NCBI GenBank assembly: GCA_015501595.1 | Contig: JADNRX010000230.1 | Location: 24,309-88,308, forward strand | Source of the DNA: Hymenopellis radicata | Taxonomy: Eukaryota > Basidiomycota > Agaricomycetes > Agaricales > Physalacriaceae | Direction of reading: 5' to 3' | Length of the DNA stretch: 64,000 nt | Shown here: one piece after another, positions 20,889 through 33,214 of the stretch | Layout of the letters: every line of letters begins with the position of its first letter | How positions within the stretch are numbered: the first letter of the stretch is position 1 | The notes under the pieces: generated by a model | The model's database searches: none | What the model was told of the DNA's origin: nothing | Seen by the model: only the letters and a program-made list of their open reading frames with translations | Made by a program: the position numbers and the translations under genes

Positions 20889-22230
20889 TCATGACTGGAA
20901 TACGTGGCCTAAGGCGTTGAATAACTGCTGTCCGATCTCCCTGCCAAATGGCGTGTCGAGTTCTGGATGCCAGCACTCTTTACTGGCAATAAAAACACTG
21001 CTTTCGTAGGTAGAGGCAACGAGGGGCATGTAAACTATCCCATAGAATGGAAGGAGCCTTGGGAGCATGAAGTTGTGAATGTAAACTGTCATCGTGTAAG
21101 TATCACCAAGAAAATGTTGAGTGAAAGCAAGTGTTACCTTGTGCATTGAAGTAAAGCGCCCACAAGTCGTCGTGTTTTCCAAGAATGGCTTGATCTAGGT
21201 ACGGCGTTGGTACGAGACAGGGCTCGGTCTGATACAAGCTGCTATGCCAGATCCAGCGTGCTTTCCTTCTTCCAATGTCGGCATCTGCATATACAGTCAA
21301 GAGTGTTCGTGCCAACGATGGGAGAAATTCAGCGAGAGTAACATGAAGCGCAGCGTTGATGACACGCGAAGCACGCTCTGAGGCGTCGGAAATATATGCC
21401 GATGAGTGATTCGTATAGATCGCGTCCACAAAGGACCAGTTTCCTTGAGGAGATCCATCATACGTCCAGGCAGGCGCAGGCACCGGGCCCCGACTCAGCA
21501 CTACCACATCAGATTTCCGCGCCTGTGCCAGCCACGGCATCTGATGAATGCGGACACCGGTCAGGGGGTCGATTTGAGGAACAGAATAGCGGTCGTCGGC
21601 GCGGTCGGTAGATGTGAGTAAGGTCGAGGACATGATGTAACGCAAGATCGAGGAATTGGAAGAGCCGAGGTCTTCGTTTGAAGGGAGCTTTTGCGTGCGC
21701 TGGTTGCGAATATCTTCAAGCCTCTCTGACCCGTCGGACGTCGGGCGGCAGATGTGATGAAATGTGCAAAAGGCGGGGCCGCGACAGGAGTGGGATCTGT
21801 TTTCGATTGATGAGAGGGCGTCGAGCCAGAGGCGGTGGAGATGATATGTGGTTTCCGGTCCGACGAACAGGATTCTTTGTATGCTGTGTGAAGCACAGAG
21901 AGCGCGCAGAGAGAGGCTGGGGAGTGGTGTACATGGAAAGTCGAATGGAAAGTGTTTCCTGCGCACGTCCTTCGCGTTGACGCGTCCAACGGTCAAGTTT
22001 GCGGTACACAGCAAGGATTTTTGGACGAGACGGAGGGCGGTATGGTCTTCAAGGTGCGGCGGAAGGTATTGCGGCAGCTCCTTCGTCAAAGCAGTAGAAA
22101 TATCCTGCAGTAACGTCTTCTTACTGGAAGAGGTACGCGTTTTTCGAAGCACCATGAAAAGACACTGGCAGAAAACGAGGAGATAGACGCAAAACCAGAT
22201 TATGCTGCAATTTCTTCGGGAGCGGGCCAT
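20889..22230 (-). CDS. Type II membrane protein, possible SGNH/PC-esterase-like luminal domain
   Basis: The ATG at 22230 starts MARSRRNCSIIWFCVYLLVF: a short basic cytosolic tail and one membrane anchor, as in Golgi enzymes. The luminal part has IQRILFVGPETTYHLHRLWL, then Cys-containing CRGPAFCTFHHICR, SDVVVLSRGPVPAPAW, and after an intron (about 21082-21132) VYIHNFMLPRLLPFYG and ECWHPELDTPFGREIGQQL. The arrangement (FVG...T near the start, a (D/E)CxHP block near the end) recalls fungal PC-esterase/Cas1-like acyltransferases or esterases acting on glycans, but the GDS motif is not literal. The family call is therefore tentative. A possible 5' UTR intron ends just before the ATG (AACCAG). It converges on the IMPACT gene and diverges from the GMC gene. 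Confidence 0.6.
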
Positions 22231-22546
22231 TCTGGTTAGTTTTTCAGCATCTATTTCCCCACCAAAAGGGTGGTGTATCTTACAGAAGAATGCTTGATGT
22301 CGCGGTTCGAGTTCAAGGTCAGATAGGGTCATGTGATGAGAGCTAATCGCCTTCAGCCGGCTTCCTTGCCGACCGATCTCCTCCCAACCCTGCTTTTTTC
22401 ATCCACCAATCTTTATGAAATCGTTCCTTAATCATCCTTAATGTCGTTAGCCGCCCACATGTATCTCAGGCAAATCTCAGGTCCTGTTCCCCCCTGGTTC
22501 CCCTGGCCCATTCGCGCTTGTTTCCAACCACCACAGTCACCCATAG

Positions 22547-24798
22547 ATGTGGCGACACACTCTTTTAATCGGTCTAGCGGCGGCCTTTGCCTCGGGCAAG
22601 CTCATCTTCTCGCCTGCAGACCTTTCGGAGACTGAGTACGACTTTATTGTCGTTGGTGGTACGTTTTTTACTGTGCCCGAACATTTAACTGTCTGTTGAA
22701 CGGGGATGTAGCGGGAACTGCCGGCTGTGTGTTAGCAGCTCGTCTATCGGAGAATCCGGATGTCAAGGTGCTTGCTATTGAAGCGGGAGGAAGGTGCGAC
22801 GCGATTTCGCGCCTGTGGTTCGCCATTCAACGGACGTTTGTAGCAATGAAGGTATCATTGCGACTATCGCGCCGTTTTTGGGTGTTTCCCTGGCCGGAAC
22901 TTCTGTGGATTGGAACTACACGACTGTACCTTTGGAAGGATACGATAATCGGACACTTGGATTCACGAGAGGATTTGGACTTGGAGGAAGTAGTGTTGTC
23001 AGTGAGTAAACGTCCTTCACGCTATCAGCGTCAATAATATTAATAATCTCTTTTCGCCCAGATCTTTTAACATGGAATAAAGGCTCTATCGACCTCTGGA
23101 ACAGTTGGGCGGAGGTTACAAGTGACGACGGATGGTCCTGGAACAACATGGAGGAATTCTGGCTCAAGGTCGGGCGCGTCCAGGCTATCCTTTGGTGGAG
23201 ACTAACCGGCCTCTCTGACAGACTAACACGCTAGTGGCGCCCGCGGATGGTCACGACACGACCGGTCAAGTTGACCCTGCTGTTCACGGCACGAATGGCA
23301 ATGTCCAGACAAGCGTGCCCGGCTTCCCAACTGAACTGGATCCTCTCGTCGTAAACGCGAGCTTGGAATTAGGCGGTCGTTTTTCCTACAGCGTCGACAT
23401 AAACGGCGGTGTTGTGCTGGGCACCAGTTCGTCGGCTTTTGAGCTTTCTCAGGAGATGACTAAATTGTTCTTATAGGTTATATGCAGAGCTCCGTTGGAG
23501 GTGGTGAGCGCAGTAGTGCCGCCACGGCATATCTGTACCCTGTGCTGGACCGCGACAACTTGGACGTGCTTGTCAACACACGTGTGACCAAGTTGATTCA
23601 GACTGGCGGCCAGAAAGGCAAACCTGAGATTCGCGCTGTGCAATTGCAACAGACTAACGATGGTAAGCGCTCTCAACTATGCATCAATTTCTCTAATTAT
23701 TGCTGTAGACACTCCCATTCAAGTTAAGGCTTCTAAGGAAGTTATCATGAGTGCAGGCGTCATCGCCACACCGCAGATTCTCATGCTTTCTGGTATTGGT
23801 CCTAGGCAGGATCTCAGCAAGCTTAGCATTGAATCTATCGTCGACCTGCCTGACGTGGGCCAGTATCTCGCCGACCATCCCGCTGTTGCCAGTTACTACC
23901 TCGTAAACTCGAACGATACCTTTGACTCTCTTCTACGGGATAGCAACCTTTTTGGGTTGGAGTTGGTCAAATGGAACACGACCAGACAGGGGCGATTCGT
24001 TAATTCGCCTGCGAACACTTATGCGTTCTTGCGCTTGCCGGATGATGCGGCTATCTATGAGACTTTCGATGATCCATCGTCGGGTCCGACGGCGGGGCAT
24101 ATGGAGATTATCTTTGTGGTATGGAGTTTGCTTGTTGACACGTCTCTTGCTAATGTGATGCATTCCTAGGATGGTTTCGCAGCCTTTGGACCATTGGCTC
24201 AACCTGCGACTGGCTCGTTCTTGACCGTTCTGGCTGGTGTTGTGTCGCCCGTGTCTCGTAAGTCTGCTTTTCGACATCTGAGGTCCTTTGAACTAAGTAC
24301 TTTGTAGTCGGCTCCGTTACTCTCAACACAACCCATCCCTTCGCTGATCCTCTCATTGATCCAGCCTTCCTTACGAATGCATTCGATGAATATACTATGG
24401 TGCAGGTTATGAAGGATACCGAGACCTTCTTGAGCGCGTCGTCTTGGGATGGGTTTATTATTGAGCCCTATGGTGACCTCGCGAATGCTTCGACGGACGA
24501 GTTGAAGTTGCAGTTCTGCAGGACGTATGGATCGAATATCAACCATCCTGTTGGGACTGCACGCATGTCGCCGAAGAAGGCCAAGTGGGGTGTTGTCGAT
24601 TCAGAGCTGTTTTTGAAGGGCGCGGACGGCGTGCGGATCGTCGATGCCTCTGTCTTCGTATGTATCCTTGCTGGCAAGATTGTCTTAAGTCTGACTTCCC
24701 TTCTATAGCCGTCAATTCCCGAATCGCATACACAAGCGCCGGTTTACATGGTAGCCGAGCGGGCTGCAGCGTTGATTAAGACCAAGTACTCTCTCTAA
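22547..24798 (+). CDS. GMC oxidoreductase, aryl-alcohol-oxidase type, secreted
   Basis: FAD-dependent oxidase; family members oxidise aryl or other alcohols and supply H2O2 to lignin decay. The ATG at 22547 opens a signal peptide (MWRHTLLIGLAAAFASGKLI). Next are the FAD-binding ETEYDFIVVG|AGTAGCVLAARL (GxGxxG across intron 1) and LAIEAGG. The GMC signature GFTRGFGLGGSSVVN and the second signature SAGVIATPQILMLSGIGP follow. Both catalytic positions are visible: NINHPVGTARMSP (His) and, after the last intron, IPESHTQAPVYMVAERAA (second His). About nine introns. The stop is at 24796-24798. It faces away from the membrane-protein gene at 22230. All key elements look intact; substrate preference cannot be told. 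Confidence 0.92.
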
Positions 24799-24993
24799 AT
24801 TTTATGAGTTATCTATACCCATTGTTATTTCTATCTACGCTGCAAGTGTACAGTACTTTCCTTGCAATCCAGAACTGAGAATTCTACGTTCCTGGCACAA
24901 TCTCCGTCGGCTCCGACGGGCCGGACGGAAGCAATACCCCACATGATGGAGGATCGCGAGGCATGGCAGAGTTGCCCTGCCTTGGCTCTTACC

Positions 24994-27900
24994 ATGACGG
25001 ACTATGGCGGACACGACGCCCAGCGTCCAGCGAAGAGACTCAGCCTCGGTGAGAAGGAGACTCGGCAGCTGCTTGCAACCAGCATTCCCAAGAAAACACG
25101 TCGCCGAAGCGAACAGTTCAAATGGGTCATTGCCATGCTGTTATCTATCCTGATACTGGTCCATACAGCCTACAACAGCTTCAGGCCTACGCCTGTAAAG
25201 CCGTGTGGACTGACAGCGGAAACTCAGGAGTGGGATACTAACCAGGTCACTTTCGACAACTACAGCCTCATACTACGAGGCCAGCGCATATTCCTCCAGT
25301 GCGTATATTTGCGCTGCATATCCACCCCTCACCGACCTAGTCAGCTCTGGAGAATTCCACACTTTCCGTTTGCCAGTCGTCGACCTGTGGCCCGACATCT
25401 TGCAGAAATTCAAGGCGGCGGGGATGAACGCGGTCAGCTTGTACACGCACATGGGCATTATCAACCCGTCGCGCGGTGTGCAGGATTTTGATGATTGGCG
25501 CGCGCTCAAGCCGTTTTATGAGGCATGTACGGCGGCTGGGATTTGGGTCGTCCTGCGTCCTGGTATGTTGCTTGAACAACGCGATTGATTACGTTGTGCT
25601 TATGCCTATGCTAGGTCCGGTCAGTGAATTCTTCGTGTGGTCTATCGAGAAACACCTGACCCAGGGGTGAATACTAGTATATCAATGCCGAGACAAGTGC
25701 GGGAGGTATCGCTCATTGGGCTACGTCTGAAGTTGCGGGTACGCTGCGAACGGAGGCTGCAGATTGGAGAGACGCGTGGAAGGGATACATTTTGGCCGTT
25801 ATTGAGGAGTCGGTGCCATATCAGATCAATCAGGGTGGTCCTATTATCGGTTCGTCGCGTCTCCATAGAAGAAGACACCTTGCTCATCGGTTGATCGACA
25901 GCTATACAACTTGGTATGTGCCAAGTTATTACGCGCACGATTGCTCACCGATCGTCTTGTAGACAACGAGTACGAGCAATGGCTCGGGGGTGAATACTTT
26001 GAGGATCTGAAAGAGGTGTATCACCACTCTGATATCGTCGTTCCCTTGACATACAATGATCCCGCTCCGCGCAAGAACTTTATCAATGGCACTGTGGGCT
26101 ATCTTTCTCTGCATTTGATTTTACTAGAACCATTTGCTTTCTAGGGTGCTGTAGATTTGTATGGGTAAGTTTACCTAGCGAGCAACGGCAACATGGTACT
26201 GATCAGGCTCGACAGTCTTGACTCGTATCCTCAGAGATTTGACTGCTCCAACCCTTTTGTCTGGACGCCAATTGTGCTAACCTATCATCAATATCATATG
26301 GAGGTTAATCCATCTCAGCCGTGGTATATTCCTGGTGACTATATGCGTCGTTCTGCACCTTGTACCGAATTCAAAATTGTTTTTAGAATTCCAGGCTGGC
26401 GCATTCGATGCATGGGGGCCTGGTGCCCCAAGTACGTCGTTTCACCCTGAATAAAAATGGCATACGCTAACAGTGACTGCCAGGCTACCCTCCTTGCGCC
26501 GTGCTCACAGGCCCGGAGTTTATGTCGGTGTTCAATCTGCAGCTGTGGGCGAGTAACGCGAAACTGATCAACTACTATATGCTATACGGGTAAGCTGCTT
26601 TCCAGAGGTTGCTTCAGATGCTCACGAAACTCGCAGTGGCACGTCGTGGGGCGCTATTCCTTTTCCGTGAGTTCAGCATTTACGTTCTGATCATCCATTC
26701 TAAATCATTTATAGGAGCGTGCGTCTTCTATCAGTCCATCATAGCGCCATTGAATGGAAGAACAGGTTTATACTTCGTATGACTATGGGGCCGCTGTAAG
26801 GACTTGAACGTCTTCTTTCCATACGCTGTGAGCCTAACTTGGTTTCATAGATTGACGAGCAACGTGTCTTGAACACTAAATACGACGAACTCAAACTGCA
26901 AGGCTTCTTCGTCCGAAGCACTCCCGATTTCTACAAGACAGATTGGGTTGGCGACACGTCGACGGGAGTTATCTCGACATCATCTCCTGACGTCTTCGTA
27001 ACATTTTTGAGGAACCCGGACACGGAAGCAGGGTTCTACATTCTGCGCCACAATGATTCTTCCTCCACGTGGGTATTCTTCCTAGTTCTTTAGTGCTCTG
27101 GCTTAACTTTTCTTTAGTGTTGCAAAGACCTTTGAAATCTCCGTCGATACTAAGGAGGGTAAATTGGACCTACCACAGGTTGCGCCAGCAATTACGTTAG
27201 GAGGACGGCAGTCGAAGCTCATCGTCACCAATTATGCATTTGGTTCGTCCAGAATGCTCTACTCGACCGCTCAAGTGTTCTTCGCTGGTGTTATTGATGG
27301 AAGGGATGTGCTCTTCCTCTACGGGGACTCGTCTCAAGACCACGAAGCCTCGTTGCAGTTCACTGGAACACCCAACCCTCTGCACCTCCAGTCGGCTATG
27401 ATTAACATCAAACCGGGCAAAAACAGCCTCATCTCATTCCTTCCTGGCATCCAAGGCTTAGTCACCGTGTACGACTCGGACACCCAGCTCGTGCTCTTTG
27501 CCGATCGCGATACCGCCACCACCTTCTGGTCTCCAGTGCTCGCTGCTCCTGCGGAAACAGAGTTTGCCAACTTTTGGAGCTTCGGTACGAACGAGAGTAT
27601 CCTCGTTGGCGGGCCGTACCTCGTGCGGACAGCGAGCATCACGGGCACGTCGTTGGCGCTTACTGGTGATCTGAAAGATGAGGTGCGGTTGACTGTTATT
27701 GCGCCAAAGGGAGTTAAGCGCATCTCGTGGAATGGGTATGTTGTATCGGACTTGATGCCTTTGGAGGGTTCGGTTTATGTTGGATATGTTCGGCCTTCGT
27801 TGTCTTTGGGCGAGATCTCTGTGCCAAAGCTTGAAGGATGGAAGTATAAGGACAGTCTGCCTGAGATATCGTCGGAGTACGACGATTCTTCTTGGGTCGT

Positions 27901-29268
27901 TGCTAATCATACTAGGTCGAACATCCCTTGGAAGCCTTATTATGGTGATGGGCGAATCCTTTATGGATGCGACTACGGCTTGTGCGTCTCTTTATGTTCC
28001 TAGTTTTCATGTGGTTGAGCTGTTTGTTACAGCTGTGAAAACATCGTGTTGTGGCGAGGTCATTTTACGGCGACCGGAGAGGAAAAGAGCGTTAACCTTT
28101 CGATCAATGGTGGCGGAGGTGAGCTCCAGCTCATCTCGGCCTCTCTACATCGTACTGATGCGTTGCTTCTCAGCGTTCGCTGCTACCGTCTGGCTCAACG
28201 ATGTGTTCTTGGATACGGCATATGGAAAGTACGTACATTCGCTTGACTATGGCTTATCAGTGGTACTGAAGAGAATCTACATAGCTGTTCGAACAACCTC
28301 AACGTAATCGAAGAGACCGACGATGTGTTTGTTTTCCCCGACGGATCTCTGAATGTTGGTGGGGACAACGTGATTACCATTGTACAGGTTAGAAGTCTCT
28401 TTGTAACTCTTCAGCCTTTTGCTCATTCTGCTTCAGGATAACATGGGTCTGAACGAAACGCGGGGAAGTAAGTACCTCCTCGCATTCACATTCTACTCCA
28501 AGACGTAACCTCCTGTGCAGCCGAGCCCGATGTCTCTAAAGGCCCTCGAGGAGTTCGCGGTTTCCAATTGAGCGATGGGGATTTTGGTGAGTGGAAGGTG
28601 CAAGGAAAGCTGGGAGGATATACAAAGTGGGGTTTGACCTTGTTTCTTCCTGCTATGCACTCAAGGCGTCCCTGACAGCTTCCCCGACAAGACTCGGAGC
28701 GTCTTTAACGAAGGAGGCCTTTACGGTGAACGCGCCGGCTGGCATCTACCGGGCTACGACATATCATCATGGCCATCTCGCGATCTCGTAGAAGGACTTC
28801 CAGACTCTGCAGCCGGCGTCGGCTTCTTTGTCACGACGTTCAAGTTGAACATACCGCAAGGCTACGATGTACCGATATCGTTCGTGTTCACAGAGCCTTT
28901 GGGGCAGCCCTACAGAGTGTACCTCTTTGTCAACGGGTGGATGATGGGCAAGCGGGTCGGAAATCTCGGGTTGGTGTATATTCACTCGCGGGCTTTGATA
29001 TTCGTCCTCATGTTTCGTTAGTCCGCAGGCCAAGTTCCCTGTTCATGAAGGTATTTTGGATTATCGGGGAGAAAAGTACGTGTGTTGGTCTTTGAATAAA
29101 TGACCGCTAAAACGAGAATATAGCACGGTCGCGGTGGCCCTTTGGGCGATGGAGGAGAATGTTCCGGTGCATCCTGATTTGGAGCTGGTCATTGATGGGG
29201 TGTTTGATGGGGGTGTTGGGGAGATAGAAGTGAATAATCCGGCATATGTACCGCGAAGTGCATACTAG
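24994..29268 (+). CDS. GH35 beta-galactosidase with N-terminal membrane anchor
   Basis: Removes terminal beta-D-galactose. After splicing: GQRIFLHSGEFHTFRLPV, LQKFKAAGMNAVSLYTHMG, GIWVVLRPGPYINAETSAGG, HWATSEVAG and NQGGPIIAIQLDNEY, where the Asn-Glu acid/base pair is kept although the usual ENEY reads DNEY. Then PWYIPEFQAGAFDAWGPG carries the nucleophile Glu. Large beta-sandwich domains follow (SSRMLYSTAQVFFAGVIDGR, ISWNGYVVSDLM), to the final NPAYVPRSAY and TAG at 29266-29268. About 17-18 introns; about 1,000 aa. Unusual: the N-terminus (MTDYGGHDAQRPAKRLSLGE, then KKTRRRSEQF) is basic and cytosolic, followed by WVIAMLLSILILVHTAYNSF. This suggests a type II anchor, not a cleaved signal. An alternative ATG lies at 24943. 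Confidence 0.92.
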
Positions 29269-29950
29269 CAGGCCGGAATGGGCAATCAGTTCTCTGTAGC
29301 GCCTTGCTTTTTGCGTATGTCTTGCAAGCAAGTTTTAGGTTTTCAACCAAAAAAACCATCGCCCTATAATCAGCTGCGCCAAACTACTCGGTCCAGATGC
29401 TTTTTGCAAGGGAAAACGAGAAAGTTGGACTTTGATTGCGCTTTGTTGCTGTTAATAGCACCACAGAAGCCACGGTAAATCAAGGTGAACAGGGGTGTCA
29501 TGTTACTGCAGTGCGACGAGCGTTATGATACTGTACGGCTTGGCTTGAGGCGGCTCAGGCTTCAGCCCGGGCCATAGGCCGTTGGGAGGACTGGCTCACG
29601 CCGCGGCTGCTTTGGGCGGGCAATGGCGGGATGCGGCGGGGAGGTGCACAACGCGTCGGGACATCCTACAGCATGCTAAAGCTACCAAGGTGACTCTTAA
29701 GGAGAAGATGTACTCATAGTCTCGCCTGGTTGAACTTCTGTGTGGCGTAACACTGAAGTGACGCCTCTGGTAAGCGCACCTGCCGTCCTGCACTGCAGGC
29801 CGTGGCCTGCTGGCCGGCCCATGACCTTTTGAACCTCAAGCCAGGTCGTAAGCCCTCTGAGGCCGTCCCGGCCTGAATATTGAAGTCCGAGCCGGTACAT
29901 CACTAGTGACTGTAAGCAACTATGGATGTACAGAAGTCTGTACCAGAAGA
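29269..29950. other. Intergenic region, gene-poor
   Basis: Downstream of the GH35 gene. G/C-rich stretches alternate with A/T-rich ones. Open frames on both strands lack coding features. It leads into the palindrome-dense segment. Confidence 0.5.
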
Positions 29951-30734
29951 AACAGTGTGTCATCCTTGTGCAGGGACGCGTGTTCTGTAGATCGCTGCAA
30001 TTTTTGCCTGAGCGGGGGAGCCGTGCGCCACATCACGTGTTCAAAGCATGTGCCGGTATCGAAACCGTTACTAACGGTTTCAAAACCAGGGCCTCCTGGG
30101 GGGGTCGGTATCAATACCGTTACTAACACCCCCCGGAGGTTTACTGCGCCACCCTACCGGAGGTTTAAACTTTACTGCGCCACCCTAGCAGCTAGGGTGG
30201 CGCAGGATACCTATAATATCGCGCCGTTCCATATTTAACCGGTTATTAACGGTTATTAACCGGGTTAATAACACCCCTTCGAGAGGTAAGTTTTTGGGCA
30301 GTTATTAACCCATCACATGATGCAGTCATGTGAACAGGTGGGGCGGGGTGGGCGCGTTGGGGCGGGATCGGCGGGGAGAAGGGTGATTGCAGGCAAGATG
30401 GACTGGTAATGAGCCACTAGACTGAATACATACATCAGAAGATCAGTAAAACTTACATTAGCTCATTTTGCAGCCATTCAAGAGGTTTCTGAGGGCCCGA
30501 GAAGAAAATTTTGCTTGGGACCGGGAAAATACGCCACATTAAATCACGTGTGCGGTTATTAACTGTTACTAACCGTTAATAACACACCCCAAAATGGGGG
30601 TATATTCCGCCGAGGTTACTAACCGCCTCGGTGAATATACTGCGCAACCCTAGCTTCATCCCGGGCTCAAAATAAAATAAATATTGTGGTCCTGAGACCA
30701 GCCACTCTGAAACAGCGTGTCATCCTTGTGCAGG
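29951..30734. repeat. Palindrome-dense segment bounded by 24-bp direct repeats
   Basis: AACAGTGTGTCATCCTTGTG at 29951-29970 (continuing CAGG) recurs at 30711-30734 with one mismatch (AACAGC...). Between them are many perfect short palindromes: GAAACCGTT-ACT-AACGGTTTC (about 30059-30079), CGGTAT-CA-ATACCG (about 30105-30118), a 31-nt one at 30175-30205, and GTATATTC...GAATATAC enclosing CCGAGG...CCTCGG at 30600-30639. GGTTATTAAC and GTTAATAAC repeats also occur. No coding frame is supported. This is the signature of mobile-element debris. Confidence 0.75.
30191..30654. mobile_element. Candidate non-autonomous TIR element (MITE), 464 bp
   Basis: The left end GCTAGGGTGGCGCAG (30191-30205) and the right end CTGCGCAACCCTAGC (30640-30654) are 15-bp terminal inverted repeats with one mismatch. 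The interior has no open frame and is rich in TTATTAAC-type repeats. No clear target-site duplication flanks it. An inverted copy of the same terminus (CTGCGCCACCCTAGC, 30175-30189) abuts the left end with one intervening base, so two elements may be joined head to head. The superfamily cannot be assigned. Confidence 0.55.
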
Positions 30735-31813
30735 GGCCATGCTAGACTTGGATTAGCTACAGTTTCCAATGTTGGTTGGGATACTCACCTAATCTTCTCT
30801 GTATCGTTCCTTGAGGATGTAATCAGCCTTTTGTCGGCTGTTTCCTGATCGAAAGTTGACATACCAATTTTTTCGTATGTCACCCCGAAGGGGACATAAA
30901 GCTTTACAAAAGTTGGAAGAAAATTGGAAGCAGTTTTGTATTCTGTATAGCCTACAGAGTAAGGAGACTGCTATATAGGGTTGTATCCGCATCACTGATG
31001 GCACGGATCATTCAAGTTCGGCCATTGGATTCATAGTAGATGTCACTACCATCGCCCGGATTTACATGTTGCTAGGTCGTTGGACGTTCATGTGGAAGGA
31101 CTGAATGAGTGGACGAGGAAAGAAAGCAAAACAAATTAGTGAATAAAGCTACAGACATTATGGTTCTGTACAGTACTACGAAGTATTCGAACATCTGTAC
31201 TTCAAGAAGACATCTCTCATAAAGTCCGTCCTGTACCCTGTCCTCCTCGATTCTATCGGTCCCCCCCTCACGCTGTCCAGCATGCATTCAGCCCAACCTT
31301 CAGCCGTGGCACCTCTCCTCCTCCCTAGCATCGGTACCGGTTGCTGTACTCATTCCCAGAACGCTACGAATGATGCTCTATGAACACTCTCATAATCCGA
31401 ACACTTTCCACTTCTTCTATGCCACCTGCTTGCCTGAGGACGCCTCTTCCCAGCTAGGAGGCGAACTTAGTCATCGGCGATCTCGATTACGCCACACATT
31501 GGACAGGTTGTGTCTTCCCATCACATGGTCTCCAATCTTAGCCGTTATATTTCTCTACTAGTACTACCTCGGACAGAAGAACTCGGTGTTTGTCATGCAG
31601 CGAATCCGTTATATCACCTGGTCCAAGGGTTGTCGACTGTCTGCTTTGAGATCTTCCGGTGTGACGGATATAGAACGACCGAGCTGACTATTAAGCAGTG
31701 GTTTTGATCATCTCTATCATCAGTATTTGCCTGGGCCCGCCGTATTACCGTACCACAGTCCGTGTCGGAGAACCACCTTCGGACGAGACGGGTATATATG
31801 CTTAAGCTGGAGG
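30735..31813. other. Intergenic region upstream of the reductase-like gene
   Basis: About 1.1 kb. A pyrimidine-rich stretch precedes an ATG at 31281 with a 33-codon frame (MHSAQPSAVAPLLLPSIGTG), which is too short and unmatched to call. No other supportable gene. Confidence 0.5.
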
Positions 31814-31820
31814 TATAAAG
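31814..31820 (+). promoter_or_regulatory. TATA box of the reductase-like gene
   Basis: TATAAAG, 52 nt upstream of the ATG at 31866. A second TATATAT lies at about 31793. Assigned by position. Confidence 0.5.
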
Positions 31821-31865
31821 AGGCAAGGTTTCATCCCGTTTGTACACTCAATCCACTCAACAAGT

Positions 31866-33214
31866 ATGGAGTCTTCATCCGAATTAGTCTTCGTGCGTGT
31901 CTCTTCTCGGCTTGCGATCCTCAATTCTAACACCTAGAATACAGGTCACTGGCGGTACAGGATACGTCGGATCTCATATTCTGCTAGAGCTACTCAAAGT
32001 TGGTTACCGCGTTCGAGCGTATGTTCATCTTACCATAATCTATCGATCGCGTCTACATAATCTCGTTTCGCCAGTGCCGCCCGTGGCGCCAAGATCCAGC
32101 AGCTTCGCGAGTTGTACGCGAAATACGGCGCTCAATTCGAAGTCATATCGGTGGCTGATGTCGCCATCGACGAGTTTCCTGCTGCCTTCAAAGGTGCCAC
32201 TGCTGTAATCCACTCAGCGGCGCCTTTACCCTCGAGAAATGATGCACAAGAAGTGCTACGGGTACGTCACCCTGCCCGTTGTTAACATCCCGGATGGGAC
32301 TTAAATTGCGCCAGGGCGCGATTGAAGGCACTCTCAATGTCGTCCGACAAGCTGACAAGGCGGGTATCAAGAAGATCGTGGTCACTAGCACGATTGCTAC
32401 TGCTCGCAATCCGAGCGGAAGCACGACTGACCAAGGTAGGATACCTCGAGCTACTGAAGTCTATTCATCTTATTGACCATCATATCAGATTGGAACCCGG
32501 TCACCAAAGAACAGGCGTACGGCCTTACTGGTATGGCAGTTTACGGGGCTGCGAAGACCGTCGCGGAACGCGAGCTATGGGCATATGCTGATGCACATCC
32601 TCATCTTGACATCACGACAAGTACGTTAACTCATCCTATATAAACCAGAGAAAGGCCGTCTAATTCTATACGCAGTCAATCCTCCCTTCATCTACGGACC
32701 TGTCGCTGAAACGTTCAAGGTCCCTGAACCCTCCATAGGCAGTATAACCTCGCTCGGAATGTTGTATGCTCTGCTATTCCCAGACAGCACGATGTTCCCG
32801 CCGAATGTGCACTACGCCGACGTGCGAGACGTTGCCAAAGCACACGTCCGTGCCCTGAAGGCTCCGCCCTCTTCCTCTGTCGGCAGGAAACGCCTCATAT
32901 TCGGTTCTCCCTATGAATTTGACCTGGAAGCCGTACGCAACCTGGTGGTGCAGAAGAGGCCCCAAGTAGCCTCAAGATGGACCACGAAGAAAGTTCCTAC
33001 GTATCCATCGCTAAAGTTACACTGCGACATGGGCCGCCTGAAGGAAGTGCTGGGGATGGATGAAGCGCAGTTTATCAGTCTGGAGGACACCATGCTCGAT
33101 TCCATCGATAGCTTGCTTGCGATTGAGCAAAACTGGATTGACACTCACGGTTACAGGCCTGAACTCCCTTCTGTCGTAACAGCAGACATGCCGAAAACTC
33201 CGGGAATACAGTAA
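31866..33214 (+). CDS. Dihydroflavonol-4-reductase-like NAD(P)-dependent reductase (extended SDR)
   Basis: The first exon encodes MESSSELVF; after an intron (31893-31943) VTGGTGYVGSHILLELLKVG carries the TGxxGxxG dinucleotide motif. Then ISVADVAIDEFPAAFKGATA, VIHSAAPLP, EGTLNVVRQADKAGIKKIVV, TSTIAT and the catalytic Tyr/Lys in AVYGAAKTVAE (YxxxK) follow, with NPPFIYGP and HYADVRDVAKAHVRAL after it. All are features of the DFR/cinnamoyl-CoA/methylglyoxal-reductase subgroup. About five introns. The protein is cytosolic with no signal peptide. In fungi these reduce aldehydes or ketones in detoxification or secondary metabolism; the substrate is not inferable. It converges on the laccase gene 176 nt away. 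Confidence 0.9.

Noticed and set aside
20382..20894. 170-codon plus-strand frame rich in Lys/Arg
   Set aside because: Overlaps the IMPACT gene 3' end out of frame and continues into A/G-rich untranslated sequence; no recognisable domain.
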